Source: Isoetes taiwanensis (lineage: Eukaryota; Streptophyta; Lycopodiopsida; Isoetales; Isoetaceae). Taken from it: 64,000 bases of DNA. Shown here one piece after another: positions 33,660 through 43,594 of the stretch (the first letter of the stretch is position 1; each line of letters begins with the position of its first letter). The stretch covers positions 2,826,261-2,890,260 of the forward strand of contig JAJEKV010000079.1 of NCBI GenBank assembly GCA_021234155.1, written 5' to 3'. The notes under the pieces are model-generated. The model searched no databases. It was not told the DNA's origin and worked only from the letters and a program-made list of their open reading frames with translations. A program made the translations under genes and the position numbers.

Positions 33660-34094
33660 ATATGTACAAATGCGATCCCCAAGTAGGTTGGGTTGTTCCC
33701 CGCATCCTACGGGCTTAGGGCTAAATCCTTAGGCATTATGGTGACCCTCTTTGCGGATAGCGCAAGGTTGGCATCACTGTGAGGCTACCAAGTAGGCTTC
33801 CGCCACCTCCTTGAGAGCCAAAATTGCAAAGGTCCGAAACCGAGATCGGTCTTAAATTGCCGCGGCGATCTCCCCGCATCCTCAAAAGGTACTTCCTCGA
33901 CAGAAGGTCCGTGGATTCTCGAAATTTGGCGGATCTCCCGCAATGCCAATGGCACCGGCCTGAATCGATGAGGCTTCCGGCCAGGGTTTCCAGGCCCCGG
34001 TCGATGTTGGCACCGCTTTAGCCCCAAAGAACCGGGCCGGAGTTATCTTCACGCTTCCTATTTGAGCTGTCTTCTTCCCAAAAAGCCCCGGCAT
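33660..34094 (-). pseudogene. Histone H3-like ORF of element 2
   Basis: Minus strand. It starts at ATG 34094 (MPGLFGKKTAQIGSVKITPA), preceded in frame by a stop. The tail ends GAKAVPTSTGA and, one frame change later, RKPHRFRPVPLALREIRQ, nearly the canonical H3 KPHRFRP..ALREIR. Then STDLLSRKYL, QFKTDLGF and FAILALKEVAEAYLVAS (H3: FKTDL, MALQEA.EAYLV), then DANLALSAKRVTIMPKDLAL (H3: D.NL...AKRVTIMPKD..LA). Residues line up with H3 from tail to alpha-3. Frame changes occur at about 33990, 33940, 33880, 33830 and 33780. The tail lacks ARKS motifs as read. Upstream of gag, as in element 1, but closer to canonical H3 and apparently separate from the preceding Pro-rich ORF. Confidence 0.9.
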
Positions 34095-34119
34095 GTTTTA
34101 ACTTATCTTTGTATTGATC

Positions 34120-35061
34120 GCCGCCTTATGAGCAACTCCCTTCCTTCTCGAGCTTAACTGGCCGAATGTGTGGGTTTTGGGTTCGAGCCACTCCTGTGAT
34201 GCACCTCCTCCTCATGGTAATGGCCTGATTTGTTTGGCCCCGGCCTCTTGTCTAACTTTCGTGGCTCTTCCCGAAGCTCTTAGGTCTTCTTGGATTTGAG
34301 CAAAAGTTGGGCCGCGGCACGGGCGATTAAGTTCGTGGTACCTTTTGCGGGTCGAAGACCCATATCTATCCAATAGTTGTCGATAGTTTATGCCGACGCC
34401 GGGATTTCTCCCCGCATAAAACCGCTGGAACCCTCATGCCATTGGTATGGGGGGAACTCATGGTTTTACCATCGATGACGGCAAAGCCGCCTCCGAGGTA
34501 ACTAAATTCCCTACCCCCGCCGCCGTGGTCGTATCGCCTCAATCTTCCTGGGTCGCCTTCCCCCGCAAAACCCCTAATCCGGCTTCTACCGCCCCGACAT
34601 CTTCCTCTCCATGGCCTTCTTGTTCTGAGGATAAAACTTTGATGAGCATCATCACCATATCGTTGCTCAACAAGGGTATAGGGAGCGGGCGAGGTTCAAA
34701 TGGATGAGGAATGGCTCGAGAAGTGATAGATGTGATATGGAATCCTATCATTGTTCTCAAATTTATTGACCAGCTCATCCAACAAGATGTCGATGAGGGC
34801 TGGGGTCAAGAGTCATGTGCTTAGCAATCATGGCGTAGATCTCCACGATGCTCATGGTGGACGGTCCGAGCGCCTTGGTAATAGCCATGGGGGAATAGTG
34901 AGGCGCCAAGGGCTAAGAGGATGGCGAGGGGGCTTAGGAGGCACAAAGCACAAGGGCGCAAGATCAAGGTCCGGCCCCAAGGGCGATGGCGAGGGCGGCT
35001 CAGCGTTGGAGGCGCTGAAGCAAAAAGCAAATGATGTAAAATGGTTTGCTAAACGGGCCAA
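34120..35061 (-). pseudogene. ORF-a of element 2: Pro-rich unknown protein
   Basis: Minus strand, first ORF after the leader. The start as read is TTG followed by GCCCGT, so the ATG may be lost. It reads ARLANHFTSFAFCFSASNAE, then a Pro-rich section (PPKPPRHPLSP), then LVNKFENNDRIPYHIYH and Arg/Gly-rich pieces. No domain recognised. Its position corresponds to the N-terminal part of ORF-a in element 1. Confidence 0.45.
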
Positions 35062-35611
35062 TTAACTTTTAAAATTTCAAATTTTTCTTATTAACTTCAA
35101 AATTTTATTATTAAAAAGAAATATACTATGGAAATACGCCACATACATACTGGCCAAGGCCGATGGCATTATACCGGAAGCTCGCTTAACCGGGTGTCGC
35201 CGAAATGCAAGCGGCGCTCGAAGTTGACTGGCGGGTCCTGCTGACTCGAAGTCCGACGGGTCGCGCCGACAAAGATTTCAGCGCTTCTAACTTGATCGCA
35301 AAGCGACAAAAAGCAAGCGGCTACCAATTCGCTTTTGCCCCCGCCTTGACTATTTTTCGCCTGAATTGACTGCTTTTAGGGTAATTCGAAAAGCGCCCAA
35401 TCCAATGGAGCCATCATCTTTGTCATTTGAGTTACCCATCGGGCACCGTTAGGCCTCCAATCTTGGCCCTCCACTTCAAAGCTACAATTTTTAACTTAAC
35501 CTAACACCAAACCAAACAACAAAGAGAACTAACGACACATTGACTTAGCCTCCTCCTAACTACCGTATACGAAGTTAGTGTTTGCCGCTATGATTCCAAC
35601 AACCAAATCAC
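35062..35611 (-). other. Element 2 leader
   Basis: Between the PBS and the first ORF. No ORF. I do not see the palindromic module of element 1 here. Confidence 0.5.
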
Positions 35612-35623
35612 GGTTCGATACCA
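35612..35623 (-). promoter_or_regulatory. Primer binding site of element 2 (tRNA-Met type, altered)
   Basis: Minus strand TGGTATCGAACC, one nucleotide from the LTR; the usual site is TGGTATCAGAGC. The difference falls at a CAG. Confidence 0.78.
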
Positions 35624-35624
35624 C

Positions 35625-37214
35625 TGCGGACGCCCTTAATATATACCACCTTCTGACGATACATACGGGACTTTCCTCCCATGGCGCATCATCTCACCAT
35701 GAGCAGTGCCCTCCGCCCGTTCGGCCATCGATGAAATGAGGCCCAAGAAGGACACGGGGTCATTCGCCCACGCTTCAATGGGACTCCTACGCCGAAGCAT
35801 GAATACAAGGGTTAGCAACAAACACTAATATACATAAATAACCACCAATTAAGGGTGGCGATCCATCCAATATACCAACGCATAGAATATGCATCTAATC
35901 CTAGAAAAACACCCAAACCCCCGTGTTCTACCCCCGCAGACCGCGGGATCGACCGACCTACCGGCCCCTCAAGAGATCAGCAGACCGAGTCTTGGCATGG
36001 CGCTCGGGCATAGAACATTGGCTAGGGTTGTCCACTCCATCCGCCTCCCCGCACACTTTGTGATGGGTCAATTCATGCTATGGCTTCGCTTATAGCCTTC
36101 CCGGGAGACGCAGACTCGGCATCACCCTTGAGCCTACCCAGTTCATGACCGGGTCCGATGAGGCAGGTCGGGAAGCCGCCCCTTCCGTAATCACAAGGTT
36201 CCATGGGTGAGCTAGAGAGAATACGTATGCATCACGGCCTCAGATCCGCATCACTCGACTTTACTCACCCTAAATCTACTCAGTGCAAGGTGCTCCATAC
36301 GGATCACACCTTCCCCACCCGTGGAGTGTCGACTCCATACCCGCCTGCTACACGGACCGGCCATCGCCTAGCCCATCGTAGGGAGTCTCAGAGCCTTGTA
36401 TGCTCATGCAAGTCCCCACCCCTCATGTCACCACCTGTGGTTCCTTTGTCTGGTGCTAAGCCGCACTATAGCATCTAGGACCCGTGGGTTCTTGTGCATG
36501 TGCCGCGATCTTATGGGACTTTTACAGGGGCTATCTAGGAGCATACCATCACACGGTTCGCAGGCCTCTACCCCACCGTAATCCCCCCGCTTCAGAGTCG
36601 ATCAAACAAAGAACTAACAATCCATCCTTTCTAGAGTAAGAACCGTAATTGAATATAAAGAGAACTTGTTTGTACAATCAAGGGTTAGTTTCTATGATTG
36701 AATTACAAAAGAGAACAGAGAAGGACGGACACAACCAAGTGTTAACTAGGAAACATAGCCACCTACCCGAACTTTCGGGCCGGACTCATTCCCATGGGGG
36801 CTTCCATCTCCTCGCGGCTGAAGATTCACTGCGGGCTTCACGTGGACGATCGGGTATGGGGGTTCTCTCGCAGTGGTTGATGGCGCCAGCCCCCAAGGCC
36901 TTCCTTGGTCGACATCTTCGTGAGTCAATCCCAGGGATAGGGGTCAAGTTGGCATCCAAACTTTGGCAACCCCCATGTCGCCTAATCGATTAAAGGTGTG
37001 GCCTTCCCAATTGGTAATTATCCCACTTCCTAGGTTATAGGTTATTATTAATATCGTGGGGTTAAATTAGCATAGCTAATTTAACTTTGTAAGGTAACCC
37101 CTAGGTTGCAATTAAGTTCCCATACCCCATGGTAGCTGCATCTTTGAGGGAGTGACGTGCTTGTATTTGTACGTGTCCCGTATAGTAGACCGTATAAATA
37201 CGTGGAACGTCACA
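35625..37214 (-). repeat. Element 2 5' LTR
   Basis: 1590 bp, ends CGTCACA, followed by GCTGC (37215-37219). Confidence 0.88.
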
Positions 37215-40200
37215 GCTGCGCCATGTAGCTTTGTCGTAGTGGAACACATGTGCAATGGGAAGAATGCATGGCTGGGTAAGCACACCTGAATGCTTAGTCT
37301 TTCTTACAATGCTGCCTGCAAGGAGGGCACAGTAGCTTCACGATTCAAAGGGTGTTCAATGTGTGCTCATAATATTTCATAATGTGTGGTGATTGTATGT
37401 GAAACTTTGCCGCCCAAACAGTTTGAGTGTGATTTTACGCAAGGTGCATAAGAGAATATTAGATCTCAACTCATTCTGATGATCCAATGCACATAAGTTA
37501 TTTATTTAATTGGGGTTGCTGTGATTGTATAAAGTATGGCCATGCATGACATTAGAGAAAATCTGGGGTCTAATATGGCCCCCCTAAGGGAAAATAAAAT
37601 GAATTTTCTTTTACTTCCATTTATATATTTCTAGTCATTAGTATAGAAAGAGAAAGATCTAATATGATATCTACAAAGCATGCCACATGTGTCTAGGTCT
37701 ATTGTCTCGTGTAAACTCTGATATAGGAATTTTATCCACATGTGCCTAGGTTAATTGTCTCGTGTAAACTTTGATATGGGAATTTTAAAGGATATATGGA
37801 AATTTTATGTGCTCGTCGTCATGCATGTCAAGAGTTTACTTGTTGCTGTCTCTCCCTCGATTATAGAGATCCCACTAGTGGAGATCTGATTGGTCTTACC
37901 AAGCTATTGTTTTGCCCGCCCTCTCAATCTGGATCGAGAGAAGGTAAGATACTTGGCAAATCCAAACATCTAGCATTTGAATTTGAATGTCTATTGCCAA
38001 ACTCAGAGTATTTGCAGATTGCCACACGTAAAACTAGCATGTGAAAGATGGGCTTTCTCAGGCTTAAATTCCTTATTGTTTCTGGTCTGGTTTTCAATCA
38101 ATGGCTCAAAGTAAAATCGTCCTACCTTCAGAATGCTCAAACAACCAAGAAATGCAGAGTCGTTGCTTAAAGATGTAGATAGGAATTATCATATGACATA
38201 GAATGGTGCTTTCATTGTGTTTTGGAATGAGTGGTAAAAGCAATCGTGAAGTAACAATTTGTTCTCTAGGTGATGCCTTAATATTACTTTGTGGTTCAAA
38301 GGCAACGCCTATGCAATGGAAGTGCAAGAGGGGTGATTTATGGCGGTAAGATTGAAACCCCTACAAGCACAATAGTGTCAACTGCTTACTTCGCAGCAGT
38401 TTTTAGGATATTACTTCAAACTAACGCAATAGAGAAGCAAAGTGAACCAAAGAAAAATTTTGATTCCACAATATTGCAATCTTCTGTAAGTATAATTTGC
38501 AAATAATTAATAGATCTATTTCATTTGCCAATATTCTCGCTGCATCATTTAGAAACTCGTCACCAACATTAAACAATGTAACAGGATTAAGCTGAATGGA
38601 GATTATTCCAGACGATACTCAAATATGGCATAGCTTTCATGCAAAGATTTTCACAGTATTCCCTTCCCCTTGGACCAAAATGCTGCAAAGATGGAGCCTG
38701 TGAAGATCACCAAAGTTAATTCCCTTTGATATTTTGTTCCAACAATTGCAAATAGTAGAGCACCCTCATTTATCGCCGCTTTTGGAATAGATAAAACAAT
38801 TAGATCTTGCTTCCTTGTGCTCATGCAAGATTGTCATAGCTGATGCATTTCTAGATTCACAAAAAATAATCATTTCCTTTTCAAACGGTTTGAAATACTA
38901 GTAAACTCTCAGATTTCATAAACTTAATTCACGTACTCAACTAAGGGAAGAACATGATTATCCCTTCTCAAACAATGGATGAGACATTAACAATTAGGCA
39001 CTAAGAGATTTCAGATTACATAAGTCCTCTCTATAAAAAACTTTTATAGATAATGTCTGATCTCATATTCTCATAGTTCAGAATGCCGAGGCATTAGCCT
39101 CCCTAAATTGATCACAATTGTGGAGCCGTGGTTCCTTGCTTGGGCAAGAGGAGAGAATATGGAAAAGAATGTGGAGTAATATGATCTAAAAAAAATCACG
39201 CTTAGAATGAGAAATACCGAAACATCAACCTTCTTTAACATGCTAGCAATAATGCAATTGCAAATAAATGGGCAATTCTTCATATTAGTAAGAACAAAGA
39301 AAGCATTATTTAAGTGGAATTTATCAAGCCCGCTTTTGGATTGAAAGAAACTCAGACTGCCTTCCATATTCAAGGTCCTTTTCGTCTCACATATCCTGAG
39401 AAGCCAATAACCATTATCTTTGGTTATGGGGTTCCTTTGTTGCTCCATAAGCTCCGTTATTTGAAGTGCCTCGTGACCGCAAATGGCAACCCACAGTATC
39501 AGATCCCAAACACAATTTCAGGAGTTGAACCTGAATTACCCATTCGATTCGCAAAAAAAATAAAATATATATATGCCATGCACTAATCAAAAATTTCTAT
39601 GTTCAACCTGCTCGGAAATAATCCCTTGCCGATATTGAGCTATAGCTATAATCCCCTACCTTCTCTCGCAGAAATGAGACAACTGAAAACGATTTACAAA
39701 AAGGCATAAAAATGTATGTTAGAATCCAAGAAAACACAAAATGTCAAAGCAAAATTACCAGTATGAAGCTTCAGAGTCATGCACTCAAATCAACCCGCTA
39801 ATACAGAGAGATGGGAAGAAAGAAGGTGGAGACTCGGACTGATATGGCCTGTCGGCTACGTAATGAATGAGATATAGAGGGAATAGAAAATTGCAAAGCG
39901 GGAAATCCTAAGCGGGAATTTGTTCGAGAAACTCTTAGGAACAAAAATCGAGGCATATCTTTGGCATTTTAGGATCTCAAGAAATATTTAAAGATTTTGA
40001 GTATCATTTGGTAGATTAGGCAATAGCCATGAAAAAAATGTGACCACTAAAAATAGACATGTGGATGCTAACTTTAAAGAAAGAAAAGTAGCCTTGTTAC
40101 GTATTATGCATTAGAAACAAAGGACTTCCCACCTCCCATTGGCTATAACAAAAAGCTGGCGTATTTTTGAATTTCCATATTGGGACCATTTGAGACCCCA

Positions 40201-40776
40201 AATTTTTTCTAATGACAGATTCTGAATTTTGCAATGTACAGATTATTTTGAACAGTAAGTTGAAATGAGCAAGACATTGTAATGGATCGGGGGCTCTGAT
40301 TAACCTCCTTTCTTTAGAACCCATGCTACAGTGACGTTGCCCACAGGAAAGCAAGCTATAATCAAAATACCTTATGCCATCGGAATGCTGTGCCATGCAT
40401 ATTTGTACAGACATGGAGTTGCATAGTTTACACCTGTTGTTCCTGGCGTTGGCAGACAAGTAGATGATGGTCCAAGGTTAGCTTGAGATTCAAAAGCACT
40501 TGTTCACACTTTTAAAAGAATGTATGGTTCTGCATTAAGTTTGACGTGTATTTTGACTTCTCATGATGGCTCTGAAATCTTATGGTGAGGTGGAAATTTA
40601 ATTTGACTTCATCATGGATTCAGTGCACGGCTTAGAATGCACCACAAGGAATATGCGTTGAAATGTTGAAATATTCCTGTAATCAAGGGCTAAGAATGAG
40701 CGATAAGGAGGATGATGGATTTCGTGGGGTGACACGACGAACCGAAAAAGGAGGGTGAAAGCCATCGCGGTAATGC
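37215..40776. other. Low-copy DNA without a recognised gene
   Basis: AT-rich. Short ORFs at 37796-38044 (+), 39071-39448 (-), 39314-39586 (+) and 40097-40459 (-) have no domain, no splice context and overlap each other; I do not call them genes. A 53-bp tandem repeat is listed separately. Confidence 0.5.
37683..37788. repeat. 53-bp tandem repeat, two copies
   Basis: Copies begin CCACATGTGTCTAGGT (37683) and CCACATGTGCCTAGGT (37736), and share ATTGTCTCGTGTAAACT further in. Confidence 0.88.
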
Positions 40777-40919
40777 CGGACGCTGACATGTTATACCCAG
40801 CCTTAAATGACAAAAAATCGGCTAAGTCCACAAAACGCCGTGTTTTTTTTGGTGGTATAACATGTCAAACACACGGATATACCCACGGATATACCCATGG
40901 TATAACATGTCAGCGTCCG
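40777..40919. mobile_element. MITE-like inverted-repeat element, 143 bp
   Basis: Perfect 21-bp inverted arms: CGGACGCTGACATGTTATAC plus C (40777-40797) and its complement (40899-40919). A third partial arm, GGTATAACATGTCA, lies inside near 40854-40867, and two copies of CGGATATACCCA lie at 40874-40897. No coding capacity. It is about 500 bp upstream of the LEA gene. Confidence 0.7.
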
Positions 40920-41119
40920 ATATTTACGGCGCTCGGGGTGAAAGTCGCAATGGGGATAACCCCTAATTGAATAGTGTGCACTTTTACGGATGCTTCGAAA
41001 AGGAAAAATATATGGTGTACTTGAAGAGGCAACAGGTGGTATGTTGTAAAAAAACAGGTGTTATGTTATCTACGGAGAGATGTGGCGACCGACAATTTGG
41101 ATTCCTCCATTTGTGTTTA

Positions 41120-41285
41120 AGGTAACGCGTGGACGTTTGACGGCCGTGAAATTTCTAACGGTCAGCGAGTTGTTGGCCACGTAGGACGCCGACGACTCTA
41201 GAATTATGACCGGCGGGACACCTGGCAAAAAAACATATACGTGTCACGCTGCATGATGCCCATTTTCCCCTACAAAAATAGCGCG
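41120..41285 (+). promoter_or_regulatory. LEA promoter with ABRE- and DRE-type sites
   Basis: ACGTGTC (41239-41245) is an ABRE core, CCACGTAG (41177-41184) holds a second ACGT, GCCGAC (41188-41193) is a DRE/CRT core, and ACGCGTGG (near 41126) resembles coupling element 3. TACAAAAATA at 41271-41280 is a TATA-like box about 130 bp before the start codon. This set is typical of ABA- and drought-responsive LEA genes; binding is inferred. Confidence 0.6.
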
Positions 41286-41376
41286 TTCTCAACATTCTCA
41301 TTTCCAGTTCGTCGTTTCTGCGTTTTCATTATTCTCCAATACAACGCAAACGCTATCTCTGATCCGTCCCAGTTCT

Positions 41377-41415
41377 ATGGCTCATCAATTCCGCTCACGG
41401 CCGCGACATGACTAA
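41377..41415 (+). CDS. 12-codon upstream ORF overlapping the LEA start
   Basis: ATG at 41377 encodes MAHQFRSRPRHD and stops at 41413-41415. The main ATG at 41408 lies inside it in another frame (ATGACTAA). It could lower translation of the main ORF or allow termination-reinitiation. Confidence 0.5.
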   Translation: MAHQFRSRPRHD

Positions 41416-42639
41416 CCAAGCTTCCGAACATGGCAGGGTCAGTCTTCATTCATTCCTTTTTTTTCTTTCTCAGCATTCTAGAATTTCAGTCCCCATTTTG
41501 GTTCTCTTTGACAAATCTTATATTTTGGATTCCTCTTATTATTGGATCTGTTGTTTCTTGTAACTACATTGAAGCGTGTTGACGTTTTTATTCTAGTTAG
41601 AGAGCAGTTCGTTTCACAAATAATATGTCATCCATTTGGCTTCTTTTAATCGGTATAGGTAATTTTTTTCAAATAGTATTATTACAGTTCATACTGAGCA
41701 TCGGATCTCAAATTATGTCTTTTGGCTGTGCATATTTTTTATGTTTTTTTATTTTGCGACCTTTGCATTATAGCCATACTTTTTAGTTTCAATTTCATTG
41801 GCTCGCTTTCATGCTAGGAAGAGTTCAAAGTTCGTTTGTTCATTTTCGTGTTAGGAAGAGACTTCTTACATTTTCCAGAGAGGGTCTTCTGGGTTCCTTA
41901 GTTTGATTTACTAACTTGCTGTTTATTTATATGCAGAATGCAAAGGATGCTGCATCTCAGAAAACATCTGAAATGGGGCAAGCTGCTCAAGACAAAATCT
42001 ACTCTGCAAAGAACCAAGCAGCAGGGGCAAAGGATCAAGCCCAACAAAAGCAGGGGTATGATGCAGACTGTTACAGAAAAAAACATATGTTGCAAAGGAT
42101 GCAGTTGCAGGAAAGGCAAATGCTGCAAAGGATACAGTAGCAGATAAGGCATATGCTGCAAAGGATGCCACTGCTGATACGCTATATTCTGCAAAGGATA
42201 CAGCTGCTGATAAGGCTTATGCTGCCAAGGATCAAACTGCTGCAACTGCAAACCAGGCACAAGATAAGGCTGGGGGCATTTTCCAGACTGTCACAGACAA
42301 GACTTATGCTGCTAAGGATCAGGTTGTTGACACCACTTCTAATCTGTTGCATGCTGCTCAGGATAAAGCAGTTGCTGCAAAGAACCAAGCTGGAGAAATT
42401 CTGCAGCAGGTATGCTCAAATCTTGGGTTAACATGTAATTTGCTAATTTGCATATAGCAAATTCTATACCAGTTAGAAGTTCCTTTTTCGTTTTTTCTTC
42501 ATTATTTAATTCTTCTGTTTGTTAATTCCAGGTAGGAGATCAGACAATGGCAGCATATGGAAAGGCCAAGGACACTGTATTGGGCAGTGGAGAGAAGGCC
42601 AAGGAAACTGTATGCGAGAAGAAACCAGGACAGCAGTAG
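41408..42639 (+). CDS. Group 3 LEA-type protein (LEA_4), three exons
   Basis: Exon 1 41408-41437 (MTNQASEHGR), intron GT 41438 to AG 41936, exon 2 41937-42409, intron 42410-42531, exon 3 42532-42639 ending CEKKPGQQ. About 203 residues. Repeated 11-residue units such as AYAAKDATADT, LYSAKDTAADK and AYAAKDQTAAT give the amphipathic Ala/Lys/Asp/Gln-rich helix of group 3 LEA proteins, which protect membranes and proteins during desiccation. Exon 2 is 473 nt; a multiple of three and a continuous repeat frame need one more A in the A7 run at 42077-42083, so there is a 1-nt deletion or homopolymer error. No signal peptide; cytosolic or nuclear location is likely. If the downstream repeat is a true tandem duplication, a second copy should lie beyond the window. 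Confidence 0.85.
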
Positions 42640-43546
42640 TGATCTTGTTTTAAGCTTGGTTCGTGTGATATCCAAGTTTAAAAAATTTGTGGAATTCCAT
42701 CTTGTTATTTTTAGAATCTTGGTAATACAATTTGACTCTCAACTTGTACAAACAGTGTTTCACTGAATGTCGATGTTTGCTTGTATATGTTTTCTTCTCG
42801 AACATTGTGTCATCCAAACATTTTTACAAGACAATTTATACCATCGCTTATAGTTTAGGACTTGGCAAACATTTTTACAAGACAATTTTTAGACTATGTA
42901 GAGTTGGCACACTATAATGGAGTATGATTATTTATAATTGGTTAATAGATTACATATGATTTTGTAGAATGTAATCTGATTATGTATACTATGCCTTAAT
43001 TCCTCCAAACTGTATAAAATTGTATAAGGCATAATACATATAATTTGTGGTTAGTCTTAGAATATATTTGGGGTTCTAAATTTTTTTTCAGACCATTGAA
43101 TGCAAGCATATTGCACAACATATCCAATTTCATCAAATTGACAGAATTTTTAAATGTGACAAGCCCAAGATAGGGTCAAATCCATCCTATTTGACTTATT
43201 CCTTTAGAACCATTCCATGGTTATATATCCTAGAACCATAATTTGATCACAAGCAAAAAGAGCTACCACATAAATTACATCGAGCCCTGGAGTGGAACCC
43301 AAAGATAAAAATCCCAAATCCCATAAAGTTTATTCAGCATAGCATCCCACAAAAGGATGCGCATATGCCCAAGGACCGAAGCCCCCTAAGATATCAAACA
43401 ACGTAGTCCTATTTATCAAGCATCAATAAAAGTGACCTCATAATCGCTCCTAACCAATTTCAGTTTAACTATAATTATTAACAAAACCATTTCCCACAAC
43501 CAGCATAATCACAATTATACATTAACTCAAACAACCTTTTACAATG

Positions 43547-43594
43547 GGTGTTGAAGGACACTCAACCAGTGGAACGGTTGAGCTCCCCAACACC
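43547..43594. repeat. Two-stem hairpin
   Basis: Outer arms GGTGTTG (43547-43553) and CAACACC (43588-43594), inner arms CTCAACC (43561-43567) and GGTTGAG (43576-43582). Confidence 0.65.

Larger units (their letters stand above)
24249..37214 (-). mobile_element. Element 2: related chromovirus with a histone H3-like gene upstream of gag
   Basis: 12,966 bp on the minus strand. LTRs are at 35625-37214 (5') and 24249-25871 (3'). A tRNA-Met-type PBS abuts the 5' LTR and a purine tract abuts the 3' LTR. Sense order is a Pro-rich ORF, the H3-like ORF, further pre-gag ORFs, gag with CCHC, PR, RT, RNase H, IN, chromodomain. GCTGC follows the right end; the left flank reads TCCGC here and is altered differently in the duplicate, consistent with a corrupted GCTGC duplication. 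The LTRs share blocks with element 1 LTRs (for example GTCCACTCCATCCGCC), so the two are sister families. Confidence 0.9.

Noticed and set aside
39071-39586. Overlapping antisense ORFs as genes
   Set aside because: No domains, no splice context, amino-acid composition typical of chance frames in AT-rich DNA.
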